The notes: generated by a model from the sequence alone, not told the origin. 64,000 nucleotides of DNA from an uncultured Sutterella sp. (GCA_958347955.1 CATVXH010000001.1:268168-332167); one strand, 5' to 3'; numbered from the stretch's first letter, positions 26,236 through 35,096 are shown. Translations and numbers: made by a program.

Positions 26236-26703
26236 TCACGCGCGGTGGTAGGGGTGGTTAGTCAATAAGCTGAATGCACGGTAGATTTGTTCTGCGAGCA
26301 TGACGCGCGCCATGGCGTGAGGCAGTGTCATGGACGACAGCCGCATCAGCATATGGGCTTGCTCTTTAAGTTGCGGGTCAAGCCCGTCAGCCCCGCCTAT
26401 AACGAAGCACAGTGACTCTCCGTTATCCCGCCAAGCGCGAATCTTCTTGGCAAACTCTTGAGTGGTCAGGTCCTTGCCGTGTTCATCCATAGCTATGAGC
26501 AAACTGTTGTGTGGAACAGCGGCTCGAATTCGTTCGGCCTCAGTTCTCATAATGTTTGCCGTGCTCTGCCCGGACCGAAGTTCAGGCTTAACGGCCTTTA
26601 CGGTGACATTCCAATCTTTTGGAAATCGTCCCAAATAATCCTCGACAGCCGTATCAGCCCAAGCGGGTTGGCGAAGACCTACTGCAACAATGGTGATTTT
26701 CAT
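26236..26703 (-). CDS. rlmH: 23S rRNA (pseudouridine1915-N3)-methyltransferase RlmH
   Basis: The 155-aa SPOUT methyltransferase starts MKITIVAVG and carries the conserved FVIGGADGLDP knot segment and the C-terminal LAEQIYRAFSLLTNHPYHR. It methylates pseudouridine 1915 of 23S rRNA in assembled 70S ribosomes. I chose the start at 26703 rather than an upstream in-frame codon because it matches the family N-terminus. rsfS usually lies just upstream of rlmH; here a terminator lies in the 61-bp gap. Confidence 0.93.
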   Translation of the reverse strand: MKITIVAVGLRQPAWADTAVEDYLGRFPKDWNVTVKAVKPELRSGQSTANIMRTEAERIRAAVPHNSLLIAMDEHGKDLTTQEFAKKIRAWRDNGESLCFVIGGADGLDPQLKEQAHMLMRLSSMTLPHAMARVMLAEQIYRAFSLLTNHPYHRA

Positions 26704-26708
26704 AGTTT

Positions 26709-26742
26709 TTAAAAAGCGCAGGCTGCCCAAACAACCTGCGCC
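26709..26742 (-). terminator. Terminator between rsfS and rlmH
   Basis: On the minus strand GCGCAGG...CCTGCGC is followed by TTTTT, ending 6 bp before the rlmH start codon. Expression of rlmH would need read-through or an internal promoter. Confidence 0.7.
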
Positions 26743-26764
26743 ATCAGAAAAAAGCAGTTAATGC

Positions 26765-27199
26765 TCAATCTTCAATAATCTTGATGGTTTTCCCACGAAC
26801 GACTCGAGGACGGCGGGCTTGAGTCTTTTTCGGCTCTTGCTCTTCTTTTTTTTCAGAATTCATTTTAATGTGAACCTTTTTGCCGCCCCAGACTTCCTCA
26901 AGGTTGTAGTACTGACGCATTGCCGGCTGCAAAATGTGCACGATGGCCTGACCGCAGTCCACTAAAACCCACTCTCCGGTATCTGTGCCTTCCATGCCGA
27001 TGACTTCTCCTCCGGCCTCTTTAACTTCATGACTGACGTTATAGCCCAAGGCGCGAGTTTGTCGGTTAGATGAGCCTGTCGCAATAATCACGCGTTCAAA
27101 TTCAGAAGTAAGATGTTTTGTGTTGTAGACAACGATGTCCTGCGCTTTCACATCATCGAGCGCATTGACAATAACCCGTTGCAGTTTACGAATGTCCAT
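26765..27199 (-). CDS. rsfS: Ribosome silencing factor RsfS
   Basis: The 144-aa protein belongs to the RsfS/Iojap family: DIVVYNTKHLTSEFERVIIATGSSNRQTRAL, and VLVDCGQAIVHILQPAMRQYYNLEEVW. It binds ribosomal protein L14 and blocks subunit joining in starvation. Residues about 115-144 are a basic, arginine/lysine-rich tail. nadD lies 19 bp upstream; the nadD-rsfS-rlmH order is widespread. Confidence 0.94.
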   Translation of the reverse strand: MDIRKLQRVIVNALDDVKAQDIVVYNTKHLTSEFERVIIATGSSNRQTRALGYNVSHEVKEAGGEVIGMEGTDTGEWVLVDCGQAIVHILQPAMRQYYNLEEVWGGKKVHIKMNSEKKEEQEPKKTQARRPRVVRGKTIKIIED

Positions 27200-27218
27200 A
27201 AATGTTTTCTCAGATAAG

Positions 27219-27848
27219 TTAAGTGGTTAGAAAGATTTTATCAGTCTTTGTCTCTTGTTTTGTTTTCAAATAGTTAAACACTGCCGGCGGAAGCTTTGCC
27301 TTCAATATGTTCCCGTTGGCGCTAAAGTCAGGCAGTAACGCTCTAATTCGACTGGAATCTATGTCAATGGCGGGCATTGGCATTTTCAAGATTGTGATGT
27401 GGTTTGATCGGACAAAATCGATAACCTCATTGTCAGGCTCTTCCCAAATACCATTGCGGATCACAATCACTAACGTGACGTAATCAAAAAGTGTTTGCCA
27501 GTATTTCCATGTATGGAAATTTTTCCATTGATCCGAACCGATCAGATAAAAACGCTGGTCATTAGGAAAGTCATGAGCTAGCTCCTTCACAGTATCGATT
27601 GAGTACGACAAGCCGGCTCTGTCTAATTCTCGAGTGTCAACGGCCATTTTCTTGTTATTATCAATAGCCAGTTTGATCATGGTGACTCTGTCTTTAGAAG
27701 CAATTAAATCAGAGTGATCTTTTTGCCAAGGATTGGCCGGGATCCACCATAGGCGATCAAGCTCAAGGAACTCCATCGCCCTGTTTGCCAAAGCGAGATG
27801 ACCGTTGTGTACCGGATTGAAAGTGCCGCCGAAAAATCCTAAACGCAT
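27219..27848 (-). CDS. nadD: Nicotinate-nucleotide adenylyltransferase
   Basis: The 209-aa enzyme adenylates nicotinate mononucleotide in NAD synthesis. MRLGFFGGTFNPVHNGHL carries the nucleotidyltransferase GGTFNPxHxGH motif and YLIGSDQW the second active-site block. I chose the ATG at 27846-27848 because it gives the canonical N-terminus. An upstream ATG would add 12 residues and lies inside the purD terminator hairpin. No good Shine-Dalgarno sequence precedes either start, because the T-tract of that terminator runs right up to the ATG. Confidence 0.92.
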   Translation of the reverse strand: MRLGFFGGTFNPVHNGHLALANRAMEFLELDRLWWIPANPWQKDHSDLIASKDRVTMIKLAIDNNKKMAVDTRELDRAGLSYSIDTVKELAHDFPNDQRFYLIGSDQWKNFHTWKYWQTLFDYVTLVIVIRNGIWEEPDNEVIDFVRSNHITILKMPMPAIDIDSSRIRALLPDFSANGNILKAKLPPAVFNYLKTKQETKTDKIFLTT

Positions 27849-27882
27849 AAAGAAAAAGCGGGAAAGGTCAAGCCTTTCCCGC
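27849..27882 (-). terminator. purD terminator abutting the nadD start codon
   Basis: On the minus strand GCGGGAAAGG-cttga-CCTTTCCCGC is followed by TTTTTCTTT and then immediately the nadD ATG. It lies 13 bp after the purD stop. Confidence 0.85.
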
Positions 27883-27895
27883 ATAGCTTAAAGAG

Positions 27896-29173
27896 TTATT
27901 TCATCGCATGGTGCCCAATATCTGTACGATATTGCATCCCTTCAAAACGGACTTGCTTGACACCTTCGTATGCTTTGGCCGCGGCTTCGCGCACGCTGTC
28001 GCCTAAACCGACCACGCAAAGCACACGTCCGCCGGAGACAACCATTTTGTCACCGTCGGCCTTTGTGCCGGCATGAAACACGTGTAACGAGTCACTATCT
28101 GTGGGAAGAGCTGTAATTTCGGCGCCTTTTTGAGGCTTTTCCGGATAGCCTTGAGCAGCGCAAACCACGCCGAGGGCAACACGCTCATCCCAGCGCGCAT
28201 CTACAGTGTCCAAATGGCCGTCGATAGCCGCTTCAACCATGTCAACAAGTGAAGAACTCAATCGGCTCATGATAGGCTGAGTTTCCGGGTCACCCATTCG
28301 ACAATTGAATTCCAGAGTTTTAACCACACTCTTTCCTTCGGAGTCTTTGTCGATCATTAAACCGGCGTAAAGAAAACCGGTAAATGGAATTCCATCGGCA
28401 GCCATGCCCGACACAGTCGGTCGAATAATTTCTCGCATCACCTGTTCATGGATTTCGGGGGTAACGATAGGAGCCGGGGAATAGGCGCCCATTCCGCCCG
28501 TGTTGGGACCCATGTCGTGATCGAGTAATCGTTTATGGTCTTGGCTGGAGGCCATGGGCAGAATATGTGTCCCGTCAACCATAACGATAAAGCTGGCCTC
28601 TTCGCCTTTTAAGAAATCCTCAATCACTACGCGGGCGCCGGCAGCGCCAAAGGCGTTGCCCTCTAGCATATTGTCAATGGCCTGATGGGCTTGATCCAGA
28701 TCCATGGCGACGATAACGCCCTTGCCGGCAGCCAACCCGTCCGCTTTGATAACGATAGGAGCTCCTTTGCGATCCACATAGGCGTGAGCTCTCGCGGCAT
28801 CGCTAAAAGTTTCGTAATCGGCAGTGGGGACTCCGTGGCGTTTCATGAAGGCTTTGGCAAAATCTTTGGAGCTTTCAAGTTGAGCCGCCGCTTTGGTTGG
28901 ACCGAAAATCTTCAATCCGCGGCTTCGGAAATAATCCACAATGCCGGCAGCCAGTGGAGCTTCCGGACCGACTACCGTGAAGCGTACGTCGTTGGCTGTC
29001 ACAAAGTCAGCTAAACGAGTGATATCGGATTCTGCAACATTGACCAGTTTGTCGGTTAAGGCAGTTCCTGCGTTACCAGGGGCAACAAACACGGTTTCGA
29101 CCCTTTCATCTTGAGCCAAACGCCAAGCAATCGCGTGCTCGCGACCGCCGCTGCCAACAACGAGAATCTTCAT
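27896..29173 (-). CDS. purD: Phosphoribosylamine-glycine ligase
   Basis: The 425-aa ATP-grasp enzyme makes GAR in purine synthesis. VVGSGGREHAIAWRL is the N-terminal PurD signature, KADGLAAGKGV the ATP-grasp loop, and FNCRMGDPETQ the Mg2+/ATP site. This is the normal length. yebC lies 25 bp upstream, a pair common in betaproteobacteria. Other purine genes are at 57-60 kb. Confidence 0.95.
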   Translation of the reverse strand: MKILVVGSGGREHAIAWRLAQDERVETVFVAPGNAGTALTDKLVNVAESDITRLADFVTANDVRFTVVGPEAPLAAGIVDYFRSRGLKIFGPTKAAAQLESSKDFAKAFMKRHGVPTADYETFSDAARAHAYVDRKGAPIVIKADGLAAGKGVIVAMDLDQAHQAIDNMLEGNAFGAAGARVVIEDFLKGEEASFIVMVDGTHILPMASSQDHKRLLDHDMGPNTGGMGAYSPAPIVTPEIHEQVMREIIRPTVSGMAADGIPFTGFLYAGLMIDKDSEGKSVVKTLEFNCRMGDPETQPIMSRLSSSLVDMVEAAIDGHLDTVDARWDERVALGVVCAAQGYPEKPQKGAEITALPTDSDSLHVFHAGTKADGDKMVVSGGRVLCVVGLGDSVREAAAKAYEGVKQVRFEGMQYRTDIGHHAMK

Positions 29174-29198
29174 GGATAAGCCCTCCTAGAGGCGGGAG

Positions 29199-29924
29199 TT
29201 AGTCTTCAAAAACAGCTGTTGTATAAACTTGTTGAACGTCGTCCAAATCTTCCAATGCGTCAATCAGACGTTGCATACGTTCTGCGTCTTCGCCGCTTAG
29301 GCTCGTTTCATTGAGGGCTTTCATTGTTACTTCAGCCATTTCAGGTTTCATTCCGGCTTTTTCAAACGCATCATTAACCGTTTCGAATGCTTGTGGATCA
29401 CAGATGACTTCAATACCGCCTTCTTCGTCGGAGATCACATCATCGGCACCAGCGTCAAGAGCCACCGCCATTACGTCATCTTCAGTAGCCGTTCCCGGGG
29501 CAAAAAGGAATTGACCGCAGTGCTTAAACATGAAAGAAACAGAGCCTTCGGCCCCGAGGTTGCCGCCGTTTTTGCTCAAGATATGGCGAACATCAGCGAC
29601 CGTGCGGGTTTTATTGTCAGTGGCGGCGTCAATGATCAAAGCAGCACCGCCGACACCATAGCCCTCGTAGCGAGCTTCTTCAAACTTGACACCTTCCAAC
29701 TGGCCGGATCCCTTGAGAATGGCGTTCTTAATGGTATCTTTCGGCACGTTACCGGCACGGGCCTTTAAAAGAGCCAGACGCAGACGGGAGTTGCCGTCGG
29801 GATCAGCGCCGTTGCGAGCGGCAACCATAATTTCACGAACAAGTTTGGTCCATAAATTGGAGCGCTTGGCGTCTTGACGACCTTTGCGGTGTTGAATATT
29901 GGCCCATTTGGAGTGTCCGGACAT
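29199..29924 (-). CDS. yebC: YebC/PmpR family DNA-binding/translation factor
   Basis: The 241-aa protein begins [21 protein letters not shown], the invariant YebC N-terminus, and has the three-domain length of the family. Members have been described as transcriptional regulators and, more recently, as relieving ribosome stalling at proline stretches. The role here is inferred from family only. It is probably co-transcribed with purD. Confidence 0.93.
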   Translation of the reverse strand: MSGHSKWANIQHRKGRQDAKRSNLWTKLVREIMVAARNGADPDGNSRLRLALLKARAGNVPKDTIKNAILKGSGQLEGVKFEEARYEGYGVGGAALIIDAATDNKTRTVADVRHILSKNGGNLGAEGSVSFMFKHCGQFLFAPGTATEDDVMAVALDAGADDVISDEEGGIEVICDPQAFETVNDAFEKAGMKPEMAEVTMKALNETSLSGEDAERMQRLIDALEDLDDVQQVYTTAVFED

Positions 29925-30054
29925 GGGAATTTCCTTTCAAAAACAATAATCAGACAGATATGCTCAAGAATCGAGCAAACAAATGTAAAACTACAATATT
30001 TTACTCGGGATCTGACATCTTGTCTTTAACGTATCTCTTTGCACTGGCCACAAA

Positions 30055-30090
30055 AGAAAAAATCCGCGAGAGATTGTCTCATCGCGGATT
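30055..30090 (-). terminator. Terminator after the M20D hydrolase gene
   Basis: On the minus strand AATCCGCG...CGCGGATT is followed by TTTTTTC, 20 bp past the gene's stop. Confidence 0.8.
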
Positions 30091-30109
30091 GCAAAAAGCA
30101 GTGCGGCAA

Positions 30110-31384
30110 TTACTTCATTAATCGCTTGAGCATTTCAGAATAGATGTTAACACCGATATCCAATGAGTTTTCATCTATATCAAAGTCCGCGGTGTGGTGT
30201 CCGCCAGCGCGATCGGAACCCAAGACAAAATAAGCCGCCTTGCCGCCGTGAGACTGGACCCTGCGGGCTAGAATGGTGGCATCTTCAGATCCGCCGAAAT
30301 TGACTTCATGCAGGACTTTCTTGACACCTTCCGTGTGGGCGCACACGTCATCGAGCATGTCAACCATTTCCTTATCGTTAAAGAGGTCGACAGCCTCGCC
30401 CATTTTTTCAATGTGATAGCTTACCGAGAAGCTCTTGGCAACACCTTCGACGATATTTTCGGTTTCGGAAGCCATGAACTGATTGATTTCTCCGGTTTCT
30501 CCGCGCACTTCCATCACTAATTTAGCGTTGACGGGAATCACGTTGCGGCCTTCACCGGCGGTAATCTTTCCGACGTTGACACGTGTCATTCCGGCTCCAT
30601 GACGCGGGATACCCAGAAGCTGTGTGACACAGTGGCAGGCGGCTGCCAATGCATTTCGGCCGGCGTTTGGTTCAATGCCGGCATGAGCCGGACGTCCCTT
30701 AAATGAAATGTCATACTTGGTCGTGCAAAGGAAGCCGACCGGGCTGGTGATAATCTCACCGGATTTGGCCATCATGGCAATGTGACTGGAGAGGAAGTAG
30801 TCACAATCATCAACGATACCGCTGGCGGCAACAGCAGCTGCGCCACGAACACCCTCTTCTGCCGGTTGGAAAACAATTTTTAATTTCCCATTGAGTTCAT
30901 CTTTGTGTTCCATAGCCCAGCGGGCGATAGCTAAGCCTGAAGAAATATGAGAGTCATGTCCGCAGGCGTGCATCAGACCGGGGCGCTTGGATGCCCAGCC
31001 TTCTTTGCTGGCGCGATGCTCTTGCGAGGGATTTTCTTGTACATTGTTGCAGTCGATATCAAAACGCAAGGCGACTGTGGGACCCGGGCGACCTGTATCC
31101 AATACAGCCACGCAACCGGTTAGCTCCTGCATTTCATCCAATAGTGATTGTTCAACGCCCTGAGCCTTGGCTGTTTCGATGGCTTGTGCAACCAGCTTGG
31201 CATCCCTGCCAAGGCAGTCTTTACGGGAGATCACTTTTTCTCCTAACAGCACTTCGTAGCCAAGCTGTCGTAAGTGTTTCACAATAAAAGCCGTTGTGCA
31301 GAATTCAGTCCAACCCTCTTCAGGGAACTGGTGCAATTGACGGCGGATGCTGATGAGTTGATCGTGATAAGCGCATTGGGCCAT
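30110..31384 (-). CDS. M20D family metallo-amidohydrolase, AbgA-like
   Basis: The 424-aa protein resembles the A subunit of p-aminobenzoyl-glutamate hydrolase and other M20D amidohydrolases. HACGHDSH is the metal-binding motif, KIVFQPAEEG carries the catalytic glutamate, and GRPAHAGIEP belongs to the dimerisation domain. An insertion of about 35 residues near position 60 (SRKDCLGRDAKL...) is also seen in AbgA-type proteins. The ATG at 31382-31384 follows GGAG. Family members release amino acids from N-acyl or aromatic amides. A DcuC-type carrier gene lies immediately upstream but has its own terminator. Confidence 0.85.
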   Translation of the reverse strand: MAQCAYHDQLISIRRQLHQFPEEGWTEFCTTAFIVKHLRQLGYEVLLGEKVISRKDCLGRDAKLVAQAIETAKAQGVEQSLLDEMQELTGCVAVLDTGRPGPTVALRFDIDCNNVQENPSQEHRASKEGWASKRPGLMHACGHDSHISSGLAIARWAMEHKDELNGKLKIVFQPAEEGVRGAAAVAASGIVDDCDYFLSSHIAMMAKSGEIITSPVGFLCTTKYDISFKGRPAHAGIEPNAGRNALAAACHCVTQLLGIPRHGAGMTRVNVGKITAGEGRNVIPVNAKLVMEVRGETGEINQFMASETENIVEGVAKSFSVSYHIEKMGEAVDLFNDKEMVDMLDDVCAHTEGVKKVLHEVNFGGSEDATILARRVQSHGGKAAYFVLGSDRAGGHHTADFDIDENSLDIGVNIYSEMLKRLMK

Positions 31385-31460
31385 GATTTTTTCTCCAATA
31401 CCAAACACAGAAATTGCGAGAGTAACGCACTCTCTTTAGAAAAATTTTAGTACCATGCAA

Positions 31461-31494
31461 AAAAAAGGGGAAGAGTTGAATCTTCCCCTTTTTT
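31461..31494 (-). terminator. Intrinsic terminator after dcuC
   Basis: AAAAAGGGGAAGA-gttgaa-TCTTCCCCTTTTTT is a perfect stem with a strong T run on the minus strand, 28 bp past the stop. Confidence 0.88.
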
Positions 31495-31521
31495 GAGCTT
31501 AGTTAAGTTTAGTGACTCAGA

Positions 31522-32802
31522 CTAAACCATGAACAGAGCCAACACAAACACAGCGATTGTGCAAGGCAGAGCCGTGCGCTTGGCAACGTCCATCGGGTTA
31601 GCCATGGCGATACCAGAGACAACAACCATGGCGCCTGCAATCGGGCTCATCGTACGGCCCAAAGCGCCGGTCAAGAAGGCCAAGGCACCCAGAGCTTTGA
31701 CTTCCATGCCGAATTCAGGAGCGTGCGGCGTGACGGCTTCATTAAAGGCCATCGTCGCGGCGTCACCGGAACCGGTGATCGTACCCATGATCCACGGACC
31801 GAGAGAGCCGCCCCAACGAGCGATGTCATTGGAGTGCTTCAAAACGTCCACAAACGTGTCGATCAAACCCGTGGCGCGCAAACCGGCGGCGAAAACACCG
31901 GCGGCAATGATGATACCCATCACATCAGCGTAGCCTTTGCCCATACCGTTAAAGAATTGCTTGGAGAATTCTTGGGGATTGGTACGGTCGAAAGCGAAAG
32001 CAACCAACAGGGTGATTACGGCACCCAAGACCATGGCTTGCGCCACACCCATCTTGATGGCGGGAACCCAAACGTTACCGACAACAAGGATCGTGATCGG
32101 CACGAGCGGCATGATTGCCTTAAGGGCATTGGGCTTGAAGCCGTCATCAGCTTTCTGTGCAGCGGCTTGAGCATCTTCATCCTTGCCACCCTTATGGTCA
32201 CCCAAAACGAGGCAAACAACGAGCAAGCCGACCACGAGAATGACGCCGCAAAGGATGGACCACATGGCATGGAAGCCAATGAATTCCATAACGTCGATAC
32301 CGGCCATTTCAGCTACGAACGGGTTGTGGGATGTGCCCGGAGAGAGGTAAGAACCAATCGTACCGCCCATCACAGCGGCAGCGGCGGCGGCAGGCTTAAT
32401 GCCGGCGCGCAACATCACCGGAATCAACGTGGAACCCACGGCAGCGGCACAACCGGCAGCTGACGGAATAGCAATGTTAATGAAGAAGGTTACGGCCGTG
32501 CAGATCGGGATCAGGAACACACCTAAACCACGGATCGGGGCTGCTAAATAATGAACAAGACTGCGGTCGCATTGGGTGTAATTAGCGATAAAAGCAAAAC
32601 CCATTGACGAGCAGATGGCCATCACCAACGAATTGTTAGTCATGGACTTAGCAAACGAATTCAACGCGCTGAGCGGATCCATGGAGACTAAGCAAAGTAC
32701 AAAGCCTGCGGTGAAGAGCACAAGACGCGTTTCCAAGCGTTTGATCAAGGCGTAAACCGTCAAAATCGTAACGGCTATAGCCAACCATTCAAGCAACGAC
32801 AT
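31522..32802 (-). CDS. DcuC-family C4-dicarboxylate transporter
   Basis: The 426-aa protein has about 12 hydrophobic segments and resembles the anaerobic C4-dicarboxylate carrier DcuC (TIGR00771-type). Features include MGGTIGSYLSPGTSHNPFVAEMAG, MGIIIAAGVFAAGLRATGLID, GSGDAATMAFNEAVTPHA and LGRTMSPIAGAMVVVSGIA. In E. coli DcuC mainly exports succinate during fermentation. The codon bias approaches that of frdAB-dcuA, suggesting strong expression. A tricarboxylate or peptide-related substrate is possible given the M20 hydrolase genes on both sides. Confidence 0.8.
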   Translation of the reverse strand: MSLLEWLAIAVTILTVYALIKRLETRLVLFTAGFVLCLVSMDPLSALNSFAKSMTNNSLVMAICSSMGFAFIANYTQCDRSLVHYLAAPIRGLGVFLIPICTAVTFFINIAIPSAAGCAAAVGSTLIPVMLRAGIKPAAAAAAVMGGTIGSYLSPGTSHNPFVAEMAGIDVMEFIGFHAMWSILCGVILVVGLLVVCLVLGDHKGGKDEDAQAAAQKADDGFKPNALKAIMPLVPITILVVGNVWVPAIKMGVAQAMVLGAVITLLVAFAFDRTNPQEFSKQFFNGMGKGYADVMGIIIAAGVFAAGLRATGLIDTFVDVLKHSNDIARWGGSLGPWIMGTITGSGDAATMAFNEAVTPHAPEFGMEVKALGALAFLTGALGRTMSPIAGAMVVVSGIAMANPMDVAKRTALPCTIAVFVLALFMV

Positions 32803-33107
32803 GTAAGATTCCCCTGTAAAAGGTTAAAAACACGAGAAATTGCCGCTCTTAGTGGCGGTTTTCTCACTGCGTTAAGTATCCTACACTTTAAATTTTCTGC
32901 CCACAGGGAAATCCCTGTAACCAAACAGTCGTAATCGTTTTTGTAAATTTTCTCTGCCATTTGATAAAAAACAATCAAAGTTTAAATTCGAGCATGCAAT
33001 ATTGATATAACTTGTTGATTAAAAAGAATTTAACAATGTTATGAACTTGTTTTTCAATTAAAAAAGTCCCTACAATAGATGTGTTTATTCACCTATGGAG
33101 TAGTGAA
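32803..33107. other. 305-bp divergent promoter region between dcuC and the M20C hydrolase
   Basis: No gene is visible. GAGAAAttGCCGC...GGCGGttTTCTC forms a hairpin at about 32834-32865 in the dcuC leader. A short CAGGG/CCCTG repeat lies near 32905. The palindrome TTTGAT-N8-ATCAAA spans 32960-32979, and AT-rich DNA with TTGAT half-sites runs to 33040. The palindrome resembles an FNR box but its spacer is 8 bp, not 4. It may bind another regulator. Confidence 0.45.
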
Positions 33108-34373
33108 ATGTCGGAGTTGCAACAAAAAGGTTTTGAATTTGCGAAGAAAATTTTTGATGACATTCGTGAAATGAGTCGAGATGTGCAAGGCGTTACTCGC
33201 CAGGCTTTCTCGGCAAAAGAGACTGAAGTGCTCGAATATTTGACAGCCATTGGACGCGAACTTCAGTTGGAAATTAAACCGGACTGTGCAGGCAATGTTT
33301 GGATGACCTTGCCCGGTAAGAATCGTGATTTGCCGGCTTTTGTCGCTGGTTCTCACGTCGACAGTGTTCCCCAAGGGGGTAATTACGACGGATTGGCTGG
33401 TGTGACAGCCGCACTTACTGTGGCGTGGTGGATGCGTCAGATAGGGTTTCAGCCCACGCGTGATTACACGGTGCTGATGATGCGAGGCGAGGAAAGTTCG
33501 TTTTTCGGTAAAGCCTACATGGGGTCTCTGGGGATGCTCGGCAAGCTGACCGAAAAGGACTTGGCTTTGAAGATCCGCGATGGTTCCTGCACGTTGGCTC
33601 AAGCCATGCAGTCCTGCGGAATTGATACGACGGCCGTCTCCGGAGGCAAGGCGCTAATTGACATTGATAAAATCGCGGCTTTTGTGGAATTGCATATCGA
33701 GCAAGGACCAACTTTAGATGCGCAAAAGGAAGCCCGCGCAGGTATTGTGACAGGAATTCGAGGCAATATTCGTCATAAAGCCGTGAAAATTTTGGGAGAG
33801 GCGGCTCACTCCGGGGCGACTGATAAGCCTTACCGTCATGACGCGCTGATGGCATTTACTGATTGGATGCAACGTGTTGACCGCGCTTGGGATCGTTGGC
33901 TGGTAAACGGCGAGGATTTGGTCTTTACTGTGGGTGTGCTAAAGATGGCTTCCAGCGCCGCGATCTCAGTGATCCCCGGAGAGGTTACATTTTCTGTCGA
34001 CATTCGAAGCCTAAAGGCCGATACTGCGCGGCGTTTCCACGACTTAATGCAAAAGTATGGAGAAGAGGTGGCTGAGGAGCGGGGAGTAAAAATCGAGTAC
34101 GATCCTGCATTGCTAACGGCTCCCTCCGGAGTTGATCCTCAATTGAGTGATAGGCTTGAGTCTAGTGCCAAGGCGGAAGGAATTCCTTGCATCCGCCTGG
34201 CCTCTGGCGCCGGTCATGACTCCGCCGTTTTAGGTAATAACGGTATTCCAGTCGCTATGATTTTTGTGGCTAACCAATTGGGTTCGCATAATCCCCATGA
34301 AGCTATGAAGATGGAAGATTTCTTGCAGGGGACTGATATTTTGTGGGCTGCGGTTTCCCATTTTGATAACTAA
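33108..34373 (+). CDS. M20C family amidohydrolase (N-carbamoyl-L-amino-acid hydrolase/hydantoinase type)
   Basis: The 421-aa protein belongs to the Zn-dependent carbamoylase/allantoate amidohydrolase group. It has GSHVDSVPQGGNYDGLAGV (metal ligands), RGEESSFFGKAYMGS (catalytic glutamate), ELHIEQGP, GEAAHSGATDKPYRHDA and GAGHDSAVL. The ATG at 33108 follows TGGAG at the right distance and gives the usual N-terminus. Substrates in the family include N-carbamoyl amino acids, ureidoglycolate-type compounds and beta-ureidopropionate; which applies here is unknown. It is monocistronic with a clear terminator. Confidence 0.87.
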   Translation: MSELQQKGFEFAKKIFDDIREMSRDVQGVTRQAFSAKETEVLEYLTAIGRELQLEIKPDCAGNVWMTLPGKNRDLPAFVAGSHVDSVPQGGNYDGLAGVTAALTVAWWMRQIGFQPTRDYTVLMMRGEESSFFGKAYMGSLGMLGKLTEKDLALKIRDGSCTLAQAMQSCGIDTTAVSGGKALIDIDKIAAFVELHIEQGPTLDAQKEARAGIVTGIRGNIRHKAVKILGEAAHSGATDKPYRHDALMAFTDWMQRVDRAWDRWLVNGEDLVFTVGVLKMASSAAISVIPGEVTFSVDIRSLKADTARRFHDLMQKYGEEVAEERGVKIEYDPALLTAPSGVDPQLSDRLESSAKAEGIPCIRLASGAGHDSAVLGNNGIPVAMIFVANQLGSHNPHEAMKMEDFLQGTDILWAAVSHFDN

Positions 34374-34386
34374 GTTCTGCCAATAT

Positions 34387-34414
34387 GGGCGTGCCTTGTT
34401 GGCACGCCCTTTTT
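34387..34414 (+). terminator. Intrinsic terminator after the M20C hydrolase
   Basis: GGGCGTGCC-ttgtt-GGCACGCCC followed by five Ts, 13 bp after the stop. Confidence 0.92.
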
Positions 34415-34425
34415 AAGCCTTTTCT

Positions 34426-35091
34426 ATGCTGCAATCTGAAGAAAGTCGGAAAAATTATTGTGTAGTAATCGTGGACGGTTCTCCGTTATTCCGTGAAGCC
34501 CTGGCCCGACTTCTGCACGAAGATGAAGCGTTTGGTAATGTCGCGGAAACCGGAGACAAACAGTTAGGAATGTTTTATATCGACAGACTTCAGCCCGATT
34601 TAATCATTGTGGATATGCATATGAAAAAAGGGGCAGCTGTTGAGCTTCTTCGATACGCAAAAAATCTTGATCGGCCTGCCCGTGTTGTGATGATGACAGA
34701 CCGCGACGATAGTGAAGAGTTAATGGCTACGGTTCAACTTCAAGCGGAGGGGTATCTCTCTAAATTGATCGAAGTGCCGGAGCTTTTATCGCAAATCAAG
34801 AGAGTCTGCAGCGGCAAGGTCGTTGTCAGTAATCGTTTGATGGCAGCTTTAACGCGGGCGTTTCGTGATGACACCGGTGAAGTGGATAGGGATTTGAACT
34901 GTCTCACCAATCGTGAAAAAGATGTGTTGAAATGCTTGTCGATCGGGATGAGTAATCAACAGACAGGAGAATATTTATCTATTCAAATGGGTACCGTCAA
35001 AGTGCACGTGAAGCATATTCTTAAAAAGATGGGGTTTGCCTCACGCACACAGGCGGCATTATGGGCTCGTGACCGTGGGGTCACCATTTAA
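34426..35091 (+). CDS. NarL/FixJ-type response regulator without adjacent kinase
   Basis: The 221-aa protein has an N-terminal receiver (residues about 10-130) and a C-terminal LuxR-type helix-turn-helix (LTNREKDVLKCLSIGMSNQQTGEYLSIQMGTVKVHVKHIL). The phospho-acceptor region is present (PDLIIVDMHM) and the conserved lysine appears in GYLSKL. The acidic pair that binds Mg2+ is altered: where NarL has IDDHP this protein has VDGSP. The closest relatives appear to be NarL/UhpA-like regulators. No histidine kinase is nearby, so the partner is unknown. Confidence 0.85.
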   Translation: MLQSEESRKNYCVVIVDGSPLFREALARLLHEDEAFGNVAETGDKQLGMFYIDRLQPDLIIVDMHMKKGAAVELLRYAKNLDRPARVVMMTDRDDSEELMATVQLQAEGYLSKLIEVPELLSQIKRVCSGKVVVSNRLMAALTRAFRDDTGEVDRDLNCLTNREKDVLKCLSIGMSNQQTGEYLSIQMGTVKVHVKHILKKMGFASRTQAALWARDRGVTI

Positions 35092-35096
35092 AAAAG

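Noticed and set aside
32960..32979. FNR box upstream of dcuC
   Set aside because: The palindrome TTTGAT...ATCAAA has an 8-bp spacer, whereas FNR/CRP-type sites need 4 bp (TTGAT) or 6 bp (TGTGA). It is kept only as a generic palindrome.
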